Below, one piece after another: positions 22,034-33,059 of a DNA stretch of 64,000 nucleotides. Positions within the stretch are counted from its first letter, which is position 1; each line of letters opens with the position of its first letter. Under the pieces are notes generated by a model. The model saw only the letters and a program-made list of their open reading frames with translations. It was not told where the DNA came from and ran no database searches. Location of the stretch: positions 64,262,780 through 64,326,779 of the forward strand of contig OZ018321.1 in assembly GCA_963969495.1 (NCBI GenBank), read 5' to 3'. The DNA comes from Ceratothoa steindachneri. Its lineage: Eukaryota > Arthropoda > Malacostraca > Isopoda > Cymothoidae. The position numbers and the translations under genes are program-made.

Positions 22034-22840
22034 ATTATTTTGTAAAATTCATATCATGCAATTCTTTTACTTTTGTAAATTAAATCATATTTTATGTACA
22101 ACTTAATAAATAATTCATTCATTCATTTTACTTAAATTGTCAATTCAATAAATTTATAACTTTTTGCAATTCAAATATCCTATGACGAAAAACTGAATTC
22201 ATTTAACGTACTACTTTTTCAAACAACATCTCTTAAAATTGCACACAAACAAACACACACACACTTTCAGATCGACCAAATGGACCAATATTCTTTCCCA
22301 TTCGACTCTCACCATTCTCCGCATAAAGGTCGGTAATCATTCCTTCTACAATTAGTTATTTATCTCCAAAGAAATAATACTTAGTTTAATTCCACATTCT
22401 CTGCAAACGTCCATACGAGACTAGGTCCTAATTTTATTTACTTTTCGTATTTGCAGCCCCCAATTCAGTCCATCATAGTCACCATATTATTTCATATTTA
22501 TTTCACGTACTTCATTTCTCTTCACATCTCGTTACTGTAAATCATATTTTACCATATCTTAGATTGTATACCTAATCCAACTTATCTCATTGTACATTCG
22601 TTGATTCTATGAATATATTTATATTTGTTTAATTGTTTTTCTTAAAACCCAGTTCATTATTTCAAAATTTATTTCCCTTTCGTCTTTGGCCTAAAAACTA
22701 GCAGACGACAACTACGATCAAACAAATTTATGGTTATGGTTTTCGAAACGCTATTTAGGCTGATTTATTAACAGAAAATAAATCTCATGAATAACCATAT
22801 ACTATAAGGGGATAGTAATAGAGACAAAGGAATTCTGAAA
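22029..22840. other. AT-rich non-coding stretch
   Basis: No recognisable gene or repeat. It separates two 5'-UTR-like blocks of LINE-A and may be an insertion. Confidence 0.4.
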
Positions 22841-22844
22841 GGGA

Positions 22845-23190
22845 GTCAGGAGGTAACACACCTACAACTTACACCCGCCCAGTCAAAGAGCTGAATTGAA
22901 TCCACTGTCGAGAAGTTTCTAATTTGCACTCCGTCCGGATTAGAACAGCTCCTCACGGTAATAAGTGGAGTTAGACAAAAGATTTATGTGATAGTCATTG
23001 AGTAAAAAATAAAGTAACGCTGAGAGGAAGTAATAGGGAGGCGCACCAATAACTTCCCAGGCTCCATTAGAGAGTTCATGTCAACCCAGTGATAGGGCTT
23101 CCTTTATTTGTATTCAGGCCGGGAGATGTCCAGCTCTTCCGGGTACTAAGTCTAACAGTCTACAGCGTACCTTCCTTTGAGGAGTATTTA
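22845..23190 (-). repeat. LINE-A 5'-UTR fragment
   Basis: Contains the landmark 'GTCAACCCAGTGATAGGGCT' (~23078), which also occurs in related form at ~30508, ~32068 and ~32875. It also has 'CTAACAGTCTAC', like the GTGTAACAGACTA end seen at 32950. It could be the distal 5' UTR of copy 1, displaced by the 22-kb AT-rich block, or a separate truncated copy. Confidence 0.5.
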
Positions 23191-23199
23191 TAGCAAGTA

Positions 23200-24360
23200 G
23201 ACGAACGGAGATATGCCGGGTGTAAATCGCGCATACCCGACCAACCCCTTACCTTACGGTGGTGGAGTCGTAAACCCTTTATACCCTAGAAGGGTGGTAT
23301 TGGGCCCGGCGCTCAGCATTGCCTTCTGCAGAAAAAGTAGCTAAGATGGGGGAGACGAGCGTCTTCAGTTCCTTCCAGTCGGAATCCACGGCAATTCCCC
23401 AGGCCTAGCACTGGGGAAACGAGAGGGGCTTTTTCGATGTAAAGACCTTCGCGGTAATGACCGTACGCTTTCCAGAGCCAGAACAACTGAGGCTGCTAAC
23501 CCTAGAGTGCGTTGAGGCTTTCGACGAATCACTGTGGAAGGTTGAGCTCGTACGCGTCTTTTCCCTTATACTTCAGAACCTTGGGCGTTCGGAGAAAGTT
23601 CGGAACGGGAATCCCCTTTTGGAGTTTCTTCTCATCTCCGAGTATCCCCCATCTGTATTGTGCGTGGGAGTGGGGGCATGTGGGCTAAATCTCCTGGAGC
23701 TGTCCTCTATTCGGGAATAGCCTTAGAAATCCTTAAATACGGTCTCGCAACGACGTTCGGAGGGTTTTTCTACCCTGAGTCTAAAGACCCGGTAGACGAG
23801 CGCGTTAGTTTCGCCTTACAGTAAATGGTCACGCAGGAGGAAGGGGGATGGGGGAAGGCCTGGTTTTAGGAGAGGCTTGGCGTGAGCGGGATGTGCAGCT
23901 AGCTCTACTGGTGGATTGCACGAGGGGAGGGGGGGGGTATAACCCCCCACAGAAAGCCTCTGTATGGTCGTGGAGAGGCCTCAAGAGGCCAGAAGCAGCA
24001 TGATTATGTTTTTATACTTATCATTCCCCATGTCACACAAGCTACGACAAAGCCAAGTCTTAGCCTCGCGAAAAGAGAGTCAGTCCACAACCTTGACCTC
24101 CTTCTCCAGAGGCCACATAGCTTCAAAGTTGCAGAATGCGACGCTCCGAAATTCACACACTTCACCGTACACAATAAACACTTATCATGTATGGTATTAG
24201 AGCCTTTCAAACGAACTTCGGTGTCGTGGTATGACCAGGTGTACGCCGTTATACACACACAGGCCTACTGGCCGACCGAAATTAAGGCTCCTCCTGAGGA
24301 TAGTTCTAAGAGTGCTTTATATACAAAGTTGCTAGGCCAAGGAATATTCAAACACGGCTA
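23200..24360 (-). pseudogene. LINE-A copy 2: gag fragment
   Basis: The frame at 24004-24258 contains 'DKCLLCTVKCVNFGASHSAT' followed by 'LKLCGLWRR', the knuckle region of LINE-A gag (KCVNCGA.HSA.SKLC), with one Cys mutated to Phe. Downstream (23200-23950) aligns in order with 18900-19130 of copy 1 (shared 'TTTATAGCAAG.AG..GAACGGAG'). No RT or EN follows, so only gag remains. Confidence 0.7.
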
Positions 24361-24379
24361 CAAAAATATACTTTAATAG

Positions 24380-24856
24380 GACTAAAGATTACATATACAT
24401 ATAGGGCAAGTTAAATGGCAATGCAATTAAATATTTACGGTTCACTGCTAAGATGATTAACACTATCAATTAAGTTTGAACCGAGGGATAATTAATTAAG
24501 TAATGATTTTACAATTATGCAAATTCTAGAGCAAAGGGGATCCTTGAGGTTCGACGCGGTAAATGTGGGAGGAGTGTGACGAAGCGGTGGTTAAATCCCT
24601 TTTATCCTGATGTGCAGCGAGTAGGACCAGGTAGGTACGTTCGACCTTGAACTTGTGGGCATCTCACGGGACGTTCAATTCAATTTCACGAAGATAGAAT
24701 CCGAAGACTTGGTGAGAAGGGTTGAAGCGCGCTTAACTATCTCCACGAACAACATTGAGTGACGACTAGCTCTTCCTTGGCTCTTCGACAATCACTCAAT
24801 TCTTCTCTGGACAGATTCATCGCCAACAGACTTCCTTAATTGCCTTGGATATCGAT
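24380..24856. other. Unassigned spacer
   Basis: AT-rich in its first half, mixed in the second. No supported feature. Confidence 0.35.
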
Positions 24857-25020
24857 AAGGGGCCATAGTGAGAAGTCGCGATGGCCCCTTAATGGTCTTT
24901 CCATTGCTCTAAATTTCGCAGTATATAGGCCAGACGAATTTAGAGCGGTCAATGGCGAACTGGGGAAGTCAGGGAGGGGGGGGGGATTCCTTCTCTCTCT
25001 CTCCTTATTCTTCCACACTC
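24857..25020. repeat. Hairpin-containing direct repeat, copy 1
   Basis: Contains GGGGCCAT...ATGGCCCC (14-nt loop) and CTAAATTTCG...CGAATTTAG (about 16-nt loop), two adjacent hairpins. A G-run then a TC-rich run follow. It is repeated ~505 bp away at 25363. Confidence 0.75.
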
Positions 25021-25362
25021 CTTCCTTTTCAGGAAGGCATTTTTTTCCACAAGTCGGGTACGAAAAAAAAATTCTCGAGCTAATTTTTCTTCAAGGGGGA
25101 GATGCTAGAAAAATTGAATTATTGCATCGAGATACAAACAAAATTCAGACCTGAGCGGGGTTAGCAAATAATAATAATTACTTCAGACTATACGCACAGG
25201 TATAATAATAGTAAAAAAAATTAAAATTAAGCCATACAACACATTGAATATCTAAATAGAAGAAAAAATGAACCATTACTAAAGACACTACAAGAGAATA
25301 TAATTATACAACACTTCAAGCAATTAACCTATATATAAAACAAATCAGCAAACATATTTAGG

Positions 25363-25483
25363 GCCCATAGTGAGAAGTCGCGACGGCCCCTTAATGGTCT
25401 TTCCATTGTTCTAAATTTCGCAGTATATAGGACAGACGAATTTAGAGCGGTCAACGGCGGACTGGGGAGGCGAAGGGGGGGGG
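25363..25483. repeat. Hairpin-containing direct repeat, copy 2
   Basis: Same order as the copy at 24857: 'CATAGTGAGAAGTCGCGA', then 'CCTTAATGGTCTTTCCATTG', the CTAAATTTCG...CGAATTTAG hairpin, then a G-run. It differs by a few substitutions and is followed by an expanded (TC)n tract. Confidence 0.75.
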
Positions 25484-25492
25484 GTCCTTCTC

Positions 25493-25554
<62 letters not shown>

Positions 25555-25555
25555 C
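25484..25555. repeat. (TC)n microsatellite
   Basis: About 70 bp of TC dinucleotides with two interruptions (CTCG and CTTT). It is short in the partner repeat at 25000, so it expanded in this copy. Confidence 0.95.
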
Positions 25556-25845
25556 TTATTCTTCCACACTCGGTTACACCTCACTTTGCCCTCCTACATG
25601 AACGATTCTTATGGCTGAAGCGTTGGCAGTGATATTTTTTATCTCAAATGGTGCCCATCTTGCGAAGGCCACCAAGAGCATAGGTCGCCGTAATCAATTT
25701 TTATCCTAATACTAGGCAACATAGAATACCACAGTAAAAAAAATAAATAAACAAAAATCACAAACAATAAATAGATTAAACAAAAAATCAAACAAAGGTT
25801 GGAAAAAGGAAGTAAGCTCAGGCGTGCGATCAGCACCAAAGAGAG

Positions 25846-26780
25846 TCAAATAAAATGTAAGAGGCTAGCCTTATTCAGAAAGTCGTATGGTCCCACAAGT
25901 CTGTGTGCACAACGACATCCTGAGCAAAATGAACAAGTGGTAACGAACCCGTTCGCTCCTGTACTGGGACACGTAACGTGCACGAAGTTCCCCCAGAATG
26001 GGACATTCGCGAAGAATAAGCAGAACAGTTTGAAGGACAACGCAGTCTTCGCAGTAAGCTGCAGATGGGCTCTCTATCAAGTAGCGTTACTTCCGTCTCT
26101 GTGCCCAATTTGAAGACAACAGAAAGCGAACTGAAGCTACCAACACATTGAGGGTATTAACGTGGGTGCAGTTGCTGCGGATCACACTCAAGTTAAGATC
26201 ACATAGGCCGTCTCTCATCTTTACCATGCACCAAATAGTACTTACCTGATTCCTGCCATATAGTTATTGTAAAGAAAAGAAAAATATTTGTCTGGTCGCC
26301 CAGTTCTCGACGACTCATTGGTGACCTCATTCACCGCAATTTTTATATGACCAGGAACACAACAGAAGATAATCTCGACATCTGTCAAGTTTACAACAAC
26401 CGTGTCATCAGATATACCTCGAACTATGGGGTGCAGAGATTCCAAACCGAAGAACACTAAGGGAACTTTGTGGGTCATTATAAATCACAAACCGATCTCA
26501 AGACAGGTACAACGCGTTATCTCAGGTAAGGAGCAGCGTATTGCAACGAGCTCTGCTGTGAAGACAGGCGCTGCCCCTTGTATGACTTGAGAGTGGATAA
26601 GGCGTGGAAGCAGACATCCTATTTGGAATTGGAGCAAACCATTTACAATGGCACGGAACCAACGTGAGAGAAAGTGTGCTCCATAAAAGTCGAACGCATT
26701 ACACCCGATGCTGTCGGAATTTGGGGAGCAGAGGCGTGACGAAAAATAGTAAAAGATAGTACCCTCCAAGATGGTGTCCA
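25846..26780 (-). pseudogene. LINE-A copy 3: RNase H and Cys-rich tail
   Basis: Tail: 'YCEDCVVLQTVLLILRECPI' then 'RYHLFIL' (25871-26080), the C..C......H.L.ECP-like zinc motif that ends I/Jockey ORF2 proteins. RNase H: 'QGAAPVFTAELVAIRCSLPE' (26485-26769), which keeps the FTAEL glutamate, and 'IKIAVNEVTNESSRTGRPDK' (26242-26478), the late D/N...A block. The domains are spread over at least three frames. Confidence 0.8.
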
Positions 26781-26989
26781 GAGCAGAACCAGAGGCAGCA
26801 CCGGTGCGAGAGCAACACCGACCTCTCGAAGGAGTTTCCTAGCCATGAAACGGAAAAGCTTTTGGTATGAGTGTAGTCTCTCGGTGGCATATGTACCGTC
26901 GCGATTGATTGCGGATACAGTGAGACTGTTGGTGACAGAAAGAAGACGGATCCTCGCCTACAATGGCATAATGTAGTGTAAACGGTGCA

Positions 26990-27870
26990 AAGCAAATATC
27001 ATCTTCCCGGCATCGACAAGTAGGATCTCAATAAGTGGTAAGGCACTGGTTGCCAGACGGAAACAGTGTGGTAGATAGAGTCCACCATCCGTAATACACG
27101 CTCGGCTGCAGATGCGTAAGACTCGCATTAGTATTCAAGTCATAAACGAACAAGGGAACGGTAGAAAAGCGAAGCAGTAGCCCTATCAGCACTTGGACCG
27201 AATAATGTCCATGGCGCGAGTACAAGAGACCTTCAGGCTGCAAATATGAGCCTCATAGGTGAGGCTTCGGTCGAAAACAAGACCAAGGAAACTGTGCGAA
27301 TCGTATCCACAACAAAAGAGATTAAAAGGTCGTCCACGAAGAGCGTAGGGAGAACATCGTCCGGCAGAACCGTGATGATACCGTTGATGAACACGGCAAA
27401 GAGTGTCACACTGGAGACATATCCCTTTTAGTCGCCCTCTTCCTGTCATATTGGGACGGAGAGGCCCCCCGTCCTTTACGTTCGTGGAATCAAGATATAA
27501 AATTGGTAGGCGTCCAAAAGCCCCCATAGTGTTGAGTCTCCACAATACTGCATCGCCATATTGCATCATAGGCTTTCTCCAGATCATTAAAACACCGTGG
27601 GAGTAGTGGTGGCTACGGGGAAAGGCCTAGCTGGTTGCATTTTCAAGTCGGACCAGAGCATCCAACGTGGAGTGGACTTTGTTGAAGCCACACTGCGCAG
27701 AAGACAGGTGGCTTCCACTGTTCAGCAAGAAAACTTATCTAACATTTTCCAATTTCATCATCAATTTTCACACACTGTAGGTTAGAGAAATTGAGCGGAA
27801 ACCAGCTAGGAAAATGTGATCTGTCTCTCAGGTTTGCGAAAAACAAACATAAAACCGCTTTGCTAGGATG
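26990..27870 (-). pseudogene. LINE-A copy 3: reverse transcriptase (partial)
   Basis: A catalytic loop reading FVDD sits at 27329-27340 within 'LPTLFVDDLLISF', matching YVDD and YMDD in the other copies. Upstream is the A-motif region near 27580-27620 and the SAQ.GF / HSTLD.L block in shifted frames at 27640-27740. The fingers before 'FR..R' stop at about 27870, where homology switches to gag. Stops and frameshifts throughout. Confidence 0.75.
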
Positions 27871-27939
27871 AGATGTGTGGGCCACTTTTCGATTTAAAGA
27901 ACTTCACGGGTATAAGAGTACATAGACTTAATGGAGACA

Positions 27940-29930
27940 AAATTCCGGAAGCTGCTGCCCGTCAAAAGCGCATTCGCCTCAGATGGCTTACTAGGGGAGT
28001 TTGGGCGCACCATGCGAGTCTTTGCCTCCCTCTACTTCGGAACCTTTGGCCTGCTTCGAGGGCGAGGGGTCTTTCTTTTTACAGTTCTCGCGCTTCAGTG
28101 TTGCTCCATCTAGCCTTTGTTTGGAGTGTGAGAGCCAAGGCTCCGTTGTTGCTGTCCTCATCTCGGGGAACAGCATCACAACAGCCTTCGGGGAGGGGGT
28201 GTCTCCTATGAGTCTAAAGACTCATTAAAGGAGCGCGGTCGTTTGCTCCGCGGGGGAGTGGGAGAACCCTGGTTTTAGGCGAGGCGGGGTGAGAGTCCTT
28301 TGCTTCAACAGCTCTACCAAGGGAGCGCCAGGAGAAGGTAAAACGCGCGGAAAGGTTCTGAATGCGCACCGAAGCGACCGTGTTCGTAGGACTGGAGGGG
28401 CCAGAAGCGGTGGGCTGCTTTACCTTTCGGGCATATAACATTCCAGCTCGCATATGGCAGAACAGGACCGAGTACTTAGCCTCCCGAAAAGAGAGTTGGT
28501 TAAAGGCCTGAATGGCTAGGACCTCCTCGAAAAGATACGATCTACATTGCTTCAATGAAATATGGAGCTACTCGCCGCTATTTACACATTTGGCATTTCA
28601 GAATACGAATTTATAATGCAATGCTTTTGAGCAGTTTTGTATATTTCTTAGCGTTGACATGACTTGGCAATTCTGAAGGTTCGATTTGTATGGATGCAGC
28701 GGTGTCAATGGTAATACTGTGCCAGTGGCACCAATGCCTTGACGCGGTAGCGATACCAACCCACACGCACTGATTCAGGGAGTCTATTCAATCGACGTTG
28801 AATGCTCTTTGGTCGGCTAGCTTATTCCCTCGAATAAAACACTCCTTAAAAAAATAATGTTATAGTGCGTTGTCACCTGCATGAGCGACCCATCGAGTGT
28901 CCGAAGATCACTCAACATGGCCCCTGCGCCCTATTCCCTAGAATTGTCCCATCCGAGAAACGGGAGATCTTTGTTTCTCTACTTAGAAAACTAGCTAAGG
29001 CCTGGCGTTTATGGAGCATGTTTTATTTGGAAAATATGCTCGCATCATTAGAAATAATCTATCACTCTTCTCTCTACCCCCGGAGGGTTCACTAAGGTCG
29101 GACGAGCCAGCCTCAGCCATGTTCTTCTCAAAGAGGTGAGAACTCCATGGTTCAGTAGAGGGCCGCAACTTTGGGAGGAGACTCCCTAGTCTCCCTATGA
29201 GTCCTATGGGGTCCCTGCCGACTCAGGATGATCTTGAACAGGAGCGGACTTTGGCTTGGGGCTATCTCTCGCCTTCTTTGTCTGCCCCTTTGAAAGACCC
29301 TACAATCTGGAGCAGGGCCACTTCTGAGAACATTTCACCTCTCCTAGGTGTCGGGAAGCCCAAGCCTTGGCTCACTGGGCTTATTGCCTGTAGTGTCCAT
29401 TGGGGCCGGAAAACAACCTCGATTCGGCAATAAAGCGGAGGAGGCACGCGGGCCCTCAAATAGTCAGGACAGTGTGTAAAAAAACGTGGAGGATGGCACA
29501 ACGGCCCACGTCAAATTTTGCACCTAAAATGAGGTTCGCTATATCGAGTTGCTTCCGACGGGAATGGACAATTTTGATCTGTTTGGCGTTCCATTGTGAA
29601 CGGAAAAGAAGGGCCGCCGCTGGTCTAAAATTATAGTTGTGTCAGGATGACTCTAACTAAAGGAGTTAGGATAAAGCTGTCACAGCCGTAGAAATAAGAG
29701 AGGAGAGTGGGGGAAACTTTTTCTCCGCTAGAAGAAGGTTGTAGGGGCCTTCTTTCTCAGAGGTAGAGCTTCCTGAGGCAAGCTTCAAAGATGGCAAATA
29801 AGAAGTCCCTCTGCAGCACAAAAAGGTTTGTAAAGAAGTCTGTCCACCCATCGGAGTGGTGCTGTCAAATTCATTGTCCACATACAAAACAAGTTTGACC
29901 AACACAAAAAATCCTAAGCCCGTGACCAAT
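27940..29930 (-). pseudogene. LINE-A copy 3: gag-like ORF1
   Basis: Frames at 28214-28555, 29262-29501 and 29666-29929 have no catalytic motif but align by position and composition with 19000-21000 and 58140-59700. Shared segments include 'GCGGTAGCGATACCAAC' at ~28745 against 'GCAGTAGCGATAACAAAC' at ~19607. GC content is higher than in flanking DNA. Individual start and stop codons cannot be assigned. Confidence 0.55.
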
Positions 29931-30560
29931 AAAAAAGAAAATGGGTTGGTAGGCTATATCCCGCGCCTAGCCGTTCCTGCCTATCCCATCTCTGGTTTTC
30001 GGAGTTTTTAAGTCTCTACTTTCGTAGCGTGAAATGAATGAAATTCACACCTATGCAGCCAAGCACACCCACCAGACGTCTCACCTCAAAGGCATCAGCT
30101 CTCAATTGAGTAGCCAGAAAGGCAAGGCGATGGGGTGGAATTGTTTAATAGATCATATTAAACGTCGACAGGACGGCCAGAATCTGGACCTATTGTGGCA
30201 ATCCAAGAGACGGGACCCCGAGACCTTTACTTGGCTTGGCAGCCATAAGCAGATTTATTGCACGGATTTATTAGGGCAAAGTCAGATATTCCCATTAATC
30301 TCAGGATCTCTCAAGTCCTGGTTTCTTGCGATCTGAAGGCATTAAATGGCGTTGTTTATAGATGTTCCAAAGCCTCTCTTCCGGCACGGCTTGAGTTAGC
30401 TGGTCAGGTCCATAAAACTAAGCAAAGGGTTGAGGGAATATTTGTATACAAAAGGAATGCTGACAGGGAACGAGAACGAGAAGGAAGCTCACTAACTTCA
30501 CACAGCCCTGTCAGCGAGTTCAGGTCAAACCAGTGACGGGGCTTTCATAATTTGCACTCA
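29930..30560 (-). repeat. LINE-A copy 3: 5' untranslated region
   Basis: Landmarks GGCGTTGTTTATAGATGTTC (~30349), AAGCCTCTCTTCCGGCACGG (~30370) and 'CCAGTGACGGGGCTTTC' (~30530) match 21842-21900, 41330-41360 and 23080. Confidence 0.65.
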
Positions 30561-30569
30561 GGCTGGGAC

Positions 30570-31140
30570 AACGTGTAGCTCGCGTTGGCAGAAATACTGC
30601 CTCTGCGGCAGTGGCACGAATGCCTTTACGCGGTAGCAATAGCATTGATTATGGAGCTTCTCACGAGTGAACTCCCCTTTTTCTTATCAGACGTTCGCGC
30701 TTGTCCGTCCTTTGTCAGTTAGCTCTTCAAGGATATCTTTTAAGGAGTATTCCATGATTTTTCTCCTATATATTAACTCTTTCATAAAATTATTTGTAGA
30801 GTTTTGTCACTTACAACGGCAAGTGTCCAAAGAGCACTAATAATGGCCGCCTCAGATGGGACCACCGCATTTGCCAGAAGCTGTCGTCCGAGAAACACGT
30901 AACCTTCTCTCAACAAATCAGCCTAGCCAGTGCTACCTTCTGATGCAAAGTGTGGCTTTGGCATCAGTAGAGAGAATAACTAAGAAGCGTTTGAAGTCAG
31001 TTAGGGTTCGAGGGTTTCCCCCTTACCCATTTTTGTAGAGCTACCTCCGGATAACTCTTCTAGCGGCGGGTCCCCCTTTGCTTCTTCACGGGCATACCAA
31101 AAACACGGCAAGATACAGGATTAACCCTCTCTGTTCTCAC
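30570..31140 (-). pseudogene. LINE-A copy 3b: gag fragment
   Basis: Aligns with 19541-19960 of copy 1: 'CGCGGTAGCAATAGCATTGA', 'CTTATCAGACGTTCGCGCTT' and 'GTCAGTTAGCTCTTCAAGGA' have close partners there. It abuts the 5' end of copy 3, so a second truncated LINE-A copy lies head-to-tail with it. No coding frame survives. Confidence 0.6.
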
Positions 31141-31955
31141 ATATTCCATTTGGGGACAGTTTAATCACCATAACCCCCTAAAATATGTTTTAGGCGGTTT
31201 GTGACCTTGAAGAGAGCTAGCAAGCTAATTCCCATTTTTTTTCCAAATGGATGCCGAGGCTGGCCCCAATGATGTATATGATGAGTCATAGACCTTTTGA
31301 GTCCCCGGTTAAGGCACCAGACACATTGGAGGGATAGATATTTGGAGGCCGTCATGAGGTGGAGATGGTTCCGAAGGTGCCCACGCCACAGTTGGTAGGG
31401 TCTTACCTAGGTTCTCTAGGTTCAAACCTAGGTTTGGTGGGAGATAACATTCTGACCCCAACAAGGGATTGATCAAGTGGGGCCTTTTTCATGTACCCGC
31501 CGATAGCGCTGGGATAGGTAGTGTACGCAATCACCGTAATTCCTTGGAAAAAAACACAACAAATCAAACACATTCCGCGGTATGCAGGCCATAGTGCCAG
31601 ATCCGACTTAGTGAGAGGCCTCGCAGAGGGCAAAGTAACCACGCCAGACATCCAGCGTAGGAGGAGGCCAGTGGTAAGATCAATTACGGCCAATGGAAGG
31701 GATAGAGAAAGGACAGTTGGAGTGGAAAGGGTGTATACTGGCAGCGGGAGAACGTACCAGCTTCCCTCGATCTGTACCCAGGGTATAAGTTCCCCCTGCG
31801 ATCGGATCTATCCTTGAAGGCACTAGGGCGCTGGGAGGACGGTTGCTTTTCGTCCAGGTACAACGTCTGAACAGGGTACCTCCCTTCGGCGAACCAGGAA
31901 CGAGAGGTCATGTTTCTCCTCCAACTTTCAGTAGCTAGGGGTATCAGTTCTGAGC
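31140..31955. other. Probable LINE-A-derived non-coding sequence
   Basis: GC-richer than the AT-rich host background and lying between LINE-A gag and 5'-UTR landmarks, but no clear motif. Frames on both strands look like chance. Confidence 0.3.
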
Positions 31956-31959
31956 TACA

Positions 31960-32146
31960 CCATCCACCTTCTTTCGGATCAGGGAAAAGTCGTAGAAAGA
32001 GTAAAGGGGTGCTAAGATGGAACAAGGACGAAGCACACCAACTTCCTCAGGTCCAGTCTAAATTCAAGTCAGCCCAGTGACGGGGCCTTCCTCATGTTCG
32101 CTCAGGCTGTGAAGACGTGAATTTCCTCTGGACACCGCGTGTAACA

Positions 32147-32147
<1 letters not shown>
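31960..32147 (-). repeat. LINE-A 5'-UTR end
   Basis: Contains 'TCAGCCCAGTGACGGGGCCT' (~32069) and ends 'CGCGTGTAACAG' immediately before a (TA)n run, like the 'GTGTAACAGACTA' at 32945. Confidence 0.6.

Positions 32148-32208
<61 letters not shown>
32148..32208. repeat. (TA)n microsatellite
   Basis: A pure TA run of about 60 bp starting exactly at the end of the LINE-A 5'-UTR landmark. Confidence 0.97.
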
Positions 32209-32211
<3 letters not shown>

Positions 32212-32255
32212 GAATTAAACCACATTCTCCGAAGACAATTTAATTCAGAACAGTT

Positions 32256-32576
32256 TCAGTGTATCTCACACCCTTTTTCAACTGATACTGGGCAGAAAAT
32301 ATAAGAGAAATGCATATAAGCATAACACAAAATCCCCTCTTTTTTCCCCAATCCCCTACTTGTGGCTAATCTGAGGGGGATGGGGGGAGGGGTAGGCCTA
32401 AACATATTGAAGGGCTGGCATTTTACTATTTTGTTTATTTGCTTTCTTATTACAGGATTAAAAGAAAATTGACCCTCAGATAGATTTAAATTAGGAACTG
32501 ACGATATCAAGCTCGATTCTACGATTCTTCTCTTAACATAGTTAGCCGATTTAAATAACATTTTACTTCCATTGAA

Positions 32577-32579
<3 letters not shown>
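32256..32579 (-). pseudogene. Possible Penelope-like retroelement C-terminal fragment
   Basis: Minus-strand translation just inside the (TA)n tract at 32580 reads '[20 protein letters not shown]' and 'LISSVPNLNLSEGQFSFNPV'. That resembles the tail after the GIY-YIG domain in Penelope-like elements (pattern: ..L..S.....R...ES.LI......NLS.G......). No GIY-YIG motif is visible because the (TA)n run replaces it. Family assignment is tentative. Confidence 0.4.

Positions 32580-32667
<88 letters not shown>
32580..32667. repeat. (TA)n microsatellite
   Basis: A pure TA run of about 88 bp that truncates the protein-like segment to its left. Confidence 0.97.
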
Positions 32668-32670
<3 letters not shown>

Positions 32671-32689
32671 GCTGGCTCCCCTCTCCCTT

Positions 32690-32990
32690 CTACAGGCACT
32701 CAGTCAGCTGGTCCCACAGGTTTCAGTTGTAGCAGAAGTGGTATCCTCGGGTACCCCATCCACATTCGTGCGGATAGAGAAAGGGTTGAGAAAATAGTTA
32801 TATAAGAAAAGGATGGTGGGAGGAAACGAGGAGGAAGCGCACCAGCTTACTCAGTCTCTGCCAAAGAATGAATGTCAACTCAGTGATTGGGGCCTTCCTT
32901 GCACTTGGAACAAGAGGACGCGCAACATATGTCTAATTAAAAAGTGTAACAGACTAAACAGGGTGTCCCCCTGCGTGTAGGGGGCAAAGA
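32690..32990 (-). repeat. LINE-A 5'-UTR fragment
   Basis: Contains 'GTCAACTCAGTGATTGGGGC' (~32875) and 'GTGTAACAGACTA' (~32944), matching 23080 and 32068. Its end 'CCCCCTGCGTGTAGGGGGCA' forms a short hairpin and resembles the 5' end of copy 4 (~59735, 'CCACCCCCTGCAAGG'). Confidence 0.6.
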
Positions 32991-33059
32991 ACCATGGGCG
33001 TTTTTTATTGACGGTGCTTATACTATTAGTAAACACATTTAGTATTTTTAATATTTCTA

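Larger units (their letters stand above)
25640..30560 (-). mobile_element. LINE-A copy 3, internally deleted
   Basis: Minus strand from 30560 downward: 5' UTR (29930-30560), gag (27940-29930), then directly the middle of the RT (27870) through RNase H to the Cys tail (25871-26113). The endonuclease and the front of the RT are missing at a junction near 27870-27950. Otherwise it is collinear with copy 1. Confidence 0.75.

Noticed and set aside
32572..32805. Open frames made of Tyr-Ile repeats over (TA)n tracts (also at 34586, 36478, 41669, 47732)
   Set aside because: These are translations of dinucleotide repeats, not proteins.
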